Assembly: GCA_946402785.1 (NCBI GenBank)
Contig: CAMIXP010000057.1
Span: forward strand, 1 to 7,942
From: an uncultured Caryophanales bacterium
GTDB taxonomy: Bacteria; Bacillota_I; Bacilli_A; RF39; UBA660
DNA: 7,942 nucleotides
Direction of reading: 5' to 3'
The notes beneath the pieces are model-generated. The model saw only the letters and a list, made by a program, of their open reading frames with translations, did not search any database and was not told where the DNA came from. The translations under genes and the position numbers were made by a program. This document shows positions 6,310-7,942 of this stretch, piece after piece. The stretch's first letter is position 1, and each line of letters opens with the position of its first letter.

Positions 6310-7077
6310 ATGAAAGAATTAAATACAGTATTAACAGAATTAGGAATTAGTAAGGTGCGTTTAGCAAAGTATCTAGGTGTTTCTAGACAAATGCTTTATA
6401 ATTATTTAGGTATTGAGGATATTAATAATTGGCCTAAAGAAAAAGCTGCTAAACTTTTAAGTTTATTAAATATAGAGGACATTAATGGTTTAAAAGATTT
6501 AAAAATTACAGGAGAATATATTATCGATGTAGAAAATCGTTTAAATGAAGGAGTAAAAGATTCTTCTAATAAAGAAGTGATTGCCGATTTAAAAGGATTT
6601 AATAAGAAAGAACAAGAATTATTATCTGATATTATCTCTTTATTGAAAGAAAAATTATCAAGTGATAAGACAAAAGATTACTATAATGCATTTGTTTATT
6701 TATTCCATTTTATTCAATCTATGGAAACAAATGATGAATTAAAATATAACTTAGCTTATTTCTCTAAATCATTAGGATTTACAGATCCAATGGAATTTAA
6801 TTTTAATAAAGATAAACAATTTGTATTTGAAAGTATTATGTTTAGTGCTATGACATTATATAATAATGGAGGAAGTTCTAAGAATAAATTAGGAGATGCT
6901 CATAAGAGATTTGTACAAAGCATTGAACAAAAGAAAGAAGAAAAATTATCTAGAACTCAAGAATTAAATACAGTTAAGATTCAAGCTTTAAAAGAACTTG
7001 GATATATGGAAATTAATGAGGATAATGCAAAAGAAGTTTTTGAGAAGATAGCAGAAATTCAGTCAAGAAAAGTATAA
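6310..7077 (+). CDS. XRE-like helix-turn-helix protein with unknown C-terminal region
   Basis: The 255-residue protein starts with a Cro/C1 (XRE)-type helix-turn-helix at about residues 12-34 (ISKVRLAKYLGVSRQMLYNYL), so it probably binds DNA. The rest is not a family I recognise. It is rich in Lys, Glu and Asn and mostly helical: a charged helix around 95-118, a hydrophobic aromatic helix near 123-137, a central part (about 141-190) and a possible coiled coil at about 200-250. No enzyme motif or membrane helix is visible. AGGAGG at 6295-6300 lies 9 bases before ATG 6310. The gene has its own strong promoter and terminator and is thus monocistronic. The dyad over its -35 would fit self-repression. 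Its targets cannot be read from the sequence. Confidence 0.75.
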   Translation: MKELNTVLTELGISKVRLAKYLGVSRQMLYNYLGIEDINNWPKEKAAKLLSLLNIEDINGLKDLKITGEYIIDVENRLNEGVKDSSNKEVIADLKGFNKKEQELLSDIISLLKEKLSSDKTKDYYNAFVYLFHFIQSMETNDELKYNLAYFSKSLGFTDPMEFNFNKDKQFVFESIMFSAMTLYNNGGSSKNKLGDAHKRFVQSIEQKKEEKLSRTQELNTVKIQALKELGYMEINEDNAKEVFEKIAEIQSRKV

Positions 7078-7092
7078 TTTTCTTGACTTTTT
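7061..7092 (+). terminator. Terminator with its left arm in the HTH gene
   Basis: AGTCAAGAAAA (7061-7071, coding) pairs with TTTTCTTGACT (7078-7088), an 11-bp perfect stem, followed by Ts. The TAA stop is in the 6-base loop. Confidence 0.8.
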
Positions 7093-7109
7093 CTTTTGAA
7101 TCGTTTACT
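7083..7109 (+). promoter_or_regulatory. Weak candidate promoter for the uracil permease leader
   Basis: TTGACT (7083-7088) with TTTACT (7104-7109) at a short 15-base spacing would start transcripts near 7116 and keep the leader ribosome site intact. TATAAA at 7112-7117 is an alternative, but it would start the RNA inside that site. Confidence 0.3.
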
Positions 7110-7119
7110 CTTATAAAAG

Positions 7120-7126
7120 AAGGTGA
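7120..7126 (+). promoter_or_regulatory. Ribosome binding site of the leader peptide
   Basis: AAGGTGA ends 4 bases before ATG 7131, so the short frame is likely to be translated. Confidence 0.55.
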
Positions 7127-7130
7127 ACTT

Positions 7131-7205
7131 ATGTTTCGAAATAGAAGTACAATTATTTGTAATATGATGATTACAGGTGGTTGTGTTTCTATTTTTTCTA
7201 TTTAG
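7131..7205 (+). CDS. 24-residue putative leader peptide of the uracil permease gene
   Basis: ATG 7131 opens 24 codons that end at TAG 7203-7205. The peptide starts MFRNRSTIIC, has two cysteines (Cys10, Cys18) and ends in a Ser/Ile/Phe run coded by a U-rich stretch (about 7186-7203). A ribosome site precedes it. The stop codon overlaps the first two bases of the terminator stem at 7204, so a ribosome reaching the end would cover the left arm and block the hairpin. This matches the logic of translation-coupled attenuation. The peptide itself shows no run of a single regulatory amino acid. A free-standing small protein is the alternative. Confidence 0.5.
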   Translation: MFRNRSTIICNMMITGGCVSIFSI

Positions 7206-7237
7206 AAGAATCATTATTTTATGATTCTTCTTTTTTT
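7204..7237 (+). terminator. Terminator/attenuator ahead of the uracil permease gene
   Basis: AGAAGAATCAT (7204-7214) pairs with ATGATTCTTCT (7221-7231), a perfect 11-bp stem with a 6-base loop, followed by six more Ts. It lies between the leader frame and the permease start at 7272. A second ATGATT at 7167-7172, inside the leader, could pair with the left arm as a weak antiterminator. Confidence 0.8.
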
Positions 7238-7271
7238 ATAAGTTTTCCTGAAAAAAGAAAGTGAGGAGTCT

Positions 7272-7942
7272 ATGAAAGAGTCAAAAATGACTTACGACAT
7301 TGAGGAGATGCCACCTCTTGGGAAAAGCATAATCTTGGCATTTCAGCATTTATTTGCGATGTTTGGGGCTACCATATTAGTTCCTATCCTAGTAAATGCT
7401 GCAGCAGGGGAGGAGGTATTAACGATTCCGGTTGCTTTGGTTGCATCTGGTATTGGTACATTAATTTATATTTTATGTACTAAAGCAAAATCTCCTGTTT
7501 ATTTAGGTAGTTCCTTTGCCTTTATTGTTCCGGTAGCTGCTGCCTATACAAAAGCAGGAATAGGGGGAGCTATGACCGGTATTATGGCTGTTGGTCTATT
7601 ATATATCGTTGTAGCAATTCTTATCCGTTTAGTTGGTAAAGATTGGTTAGAAAAACTATTACCAGCTGTTGTAATTGGTCCTATGATCATGATTATCGGT
7701 CTTGGACTTGCACCTAGTGCTATTTCGCAAATTGGTCTTGCTGGAGATGCAGCATTTGATTGGAAAACTTTAGTTGTTGCGCTTGTATCCTTCTTAGTAA
7801 CAGCCTTTGTTATGACAAAAGCAAAAGGATTTTTCCGAATCATTCCTTTCTTAATTGGAATTATTTCAGGATATATCGTTGCATGTTGTTTAGGTATGGT
7901 AGATTTCAAACCTGTATTAGATGCAAAATTCTTTGCCATTCC
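7272..7942 (+). CDS. uraA: Uracil permease, UraA type (3' end missing)
   Basis: The frame runs off the window edge after 223 full codons; UraA-family (NCS2) proteins are about 420 residues. The N-terminus DIEEMPPLGKSIILAFQH is followed by LFAMFGATILVP, PVYLGSSFAFIVP and PAVVIGPMIMIIGLGLAPSA, all signatures of the uracil/xanthine permease family. UraA imports uracil with protons across the cytoplasmic membrane through 14 helices, of which about half are visible. The two glutamates that bind uracil in UraA lie beyond the window. The start at 7272 has an AGGAG at 7264-7268 only 3 bases away, an unusually short gap; ATG 7287 is a weaker alternative. Upstream lies the leader and attenuator, so uptake is probably regulated at transcription elongation. 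Uracil rather than xanthine is inferred from the sequence style. Confidence 0.85.
   Translation, partial: MKESKMTYDIEEMPPLGKSIILAFQHLFAMFGATILVPILVNAAAGEEVLTIPVALVASGIGTLIYILCTKAKSPVYLGSSFAFIVPVAAAYTKAGIGGAMTGIMAVGLLYIVVAILIRLVGKDWLEKLLPAVVIGPMIMIIGLGLAPSAISQIGLAGDAAFDWKTLVVALVSFLVTAFVMTKAKGFFRIIPFLIGIISGYIVACCLGMVDFKPVLDAKFFAI

Noticed and set aside
7238..7271. Purine-type riboswitch or PyrR binding site in the permease leader
   Set aside because: Neither the conserved riboswitch core nor the PyrR-binding hairpin consensus was recognised anywhere in 7093-7271.
7544..7939. Minus-strand frame of 131 codons
   Set aside because: It is the antisense of the uracil permease gene, whose family motifs are clear, and it has no signals of its own.

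Overview
This is an AT-rich, compact stretch of chromosome that looks like a low-GC Firmicutes/Bacilli-type bacterium. Strong AGGAGG-type ribosome binding sites, sigma-A-type promoters and short U-tailed terminators point that way. An L,D-transpeptidase, the proline/threonine-rich surface linkers and the overall codon style suggest an uncultured gut lineage near the Erysipelotrichales/RF39 group. That placement is inference and cannot be proven here. TGA acts as a stop: the gene ending at 5675 ends in TGA inside a terminator hairpin. The code is therefore standard, not the Mycoplasma code. No phage, IS, CRISPR, tRNA or rRNA feature was seen.

Layout. 1-1103 is the 3' part of an L,D-transpeptidase with three SH3-like repeats. 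1219-2586 is a signal-less protein with a WXG100-like helical hairpin, a Pro-rich linker, a possible beta-barrel module and a C39/papain-like cysteine peptidase domain, a plausible type VII-type secretion substrate. 2627-3967 is a MEMO/LigB-AMMECR1 fusion. 4048-5133 is a membrane-anchored protein with a Pro/Thr/Val-rich N-terminus and a Cys-containing outer domain, in an operon with a metallo-beta-lactamase-fold hydrolase (5148-5675). 5729-6031 is a small unknown protein. A 28-residue one-helix membrane protein (6061-6147, minus strand) converges on it and shares its terminator. 6310-7077 is an HTH protein transcribed alone. 7131-7205 is a 24-codon open frame whose stop lies in a terminator hairpin just ahead of a uracil permease gene (7272 to the window end, partial).

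How it fits together. The first part (1-2586) reads as envelope and cell-wall functions. The middle is a set of housekeeping or unknown proteins, most of them in short transcription units closed by hairpins that start in or before the stop codon. The right end looks like a pyrimidine-uptake gene behind an attenuator that resembles, in layout, the UTP-sensing leader of E. coli pyrBI. The most promising leads are this leader, the peptidase with a type VII-like N-terminus and the unlisted minus-strand membrane micropeptide.
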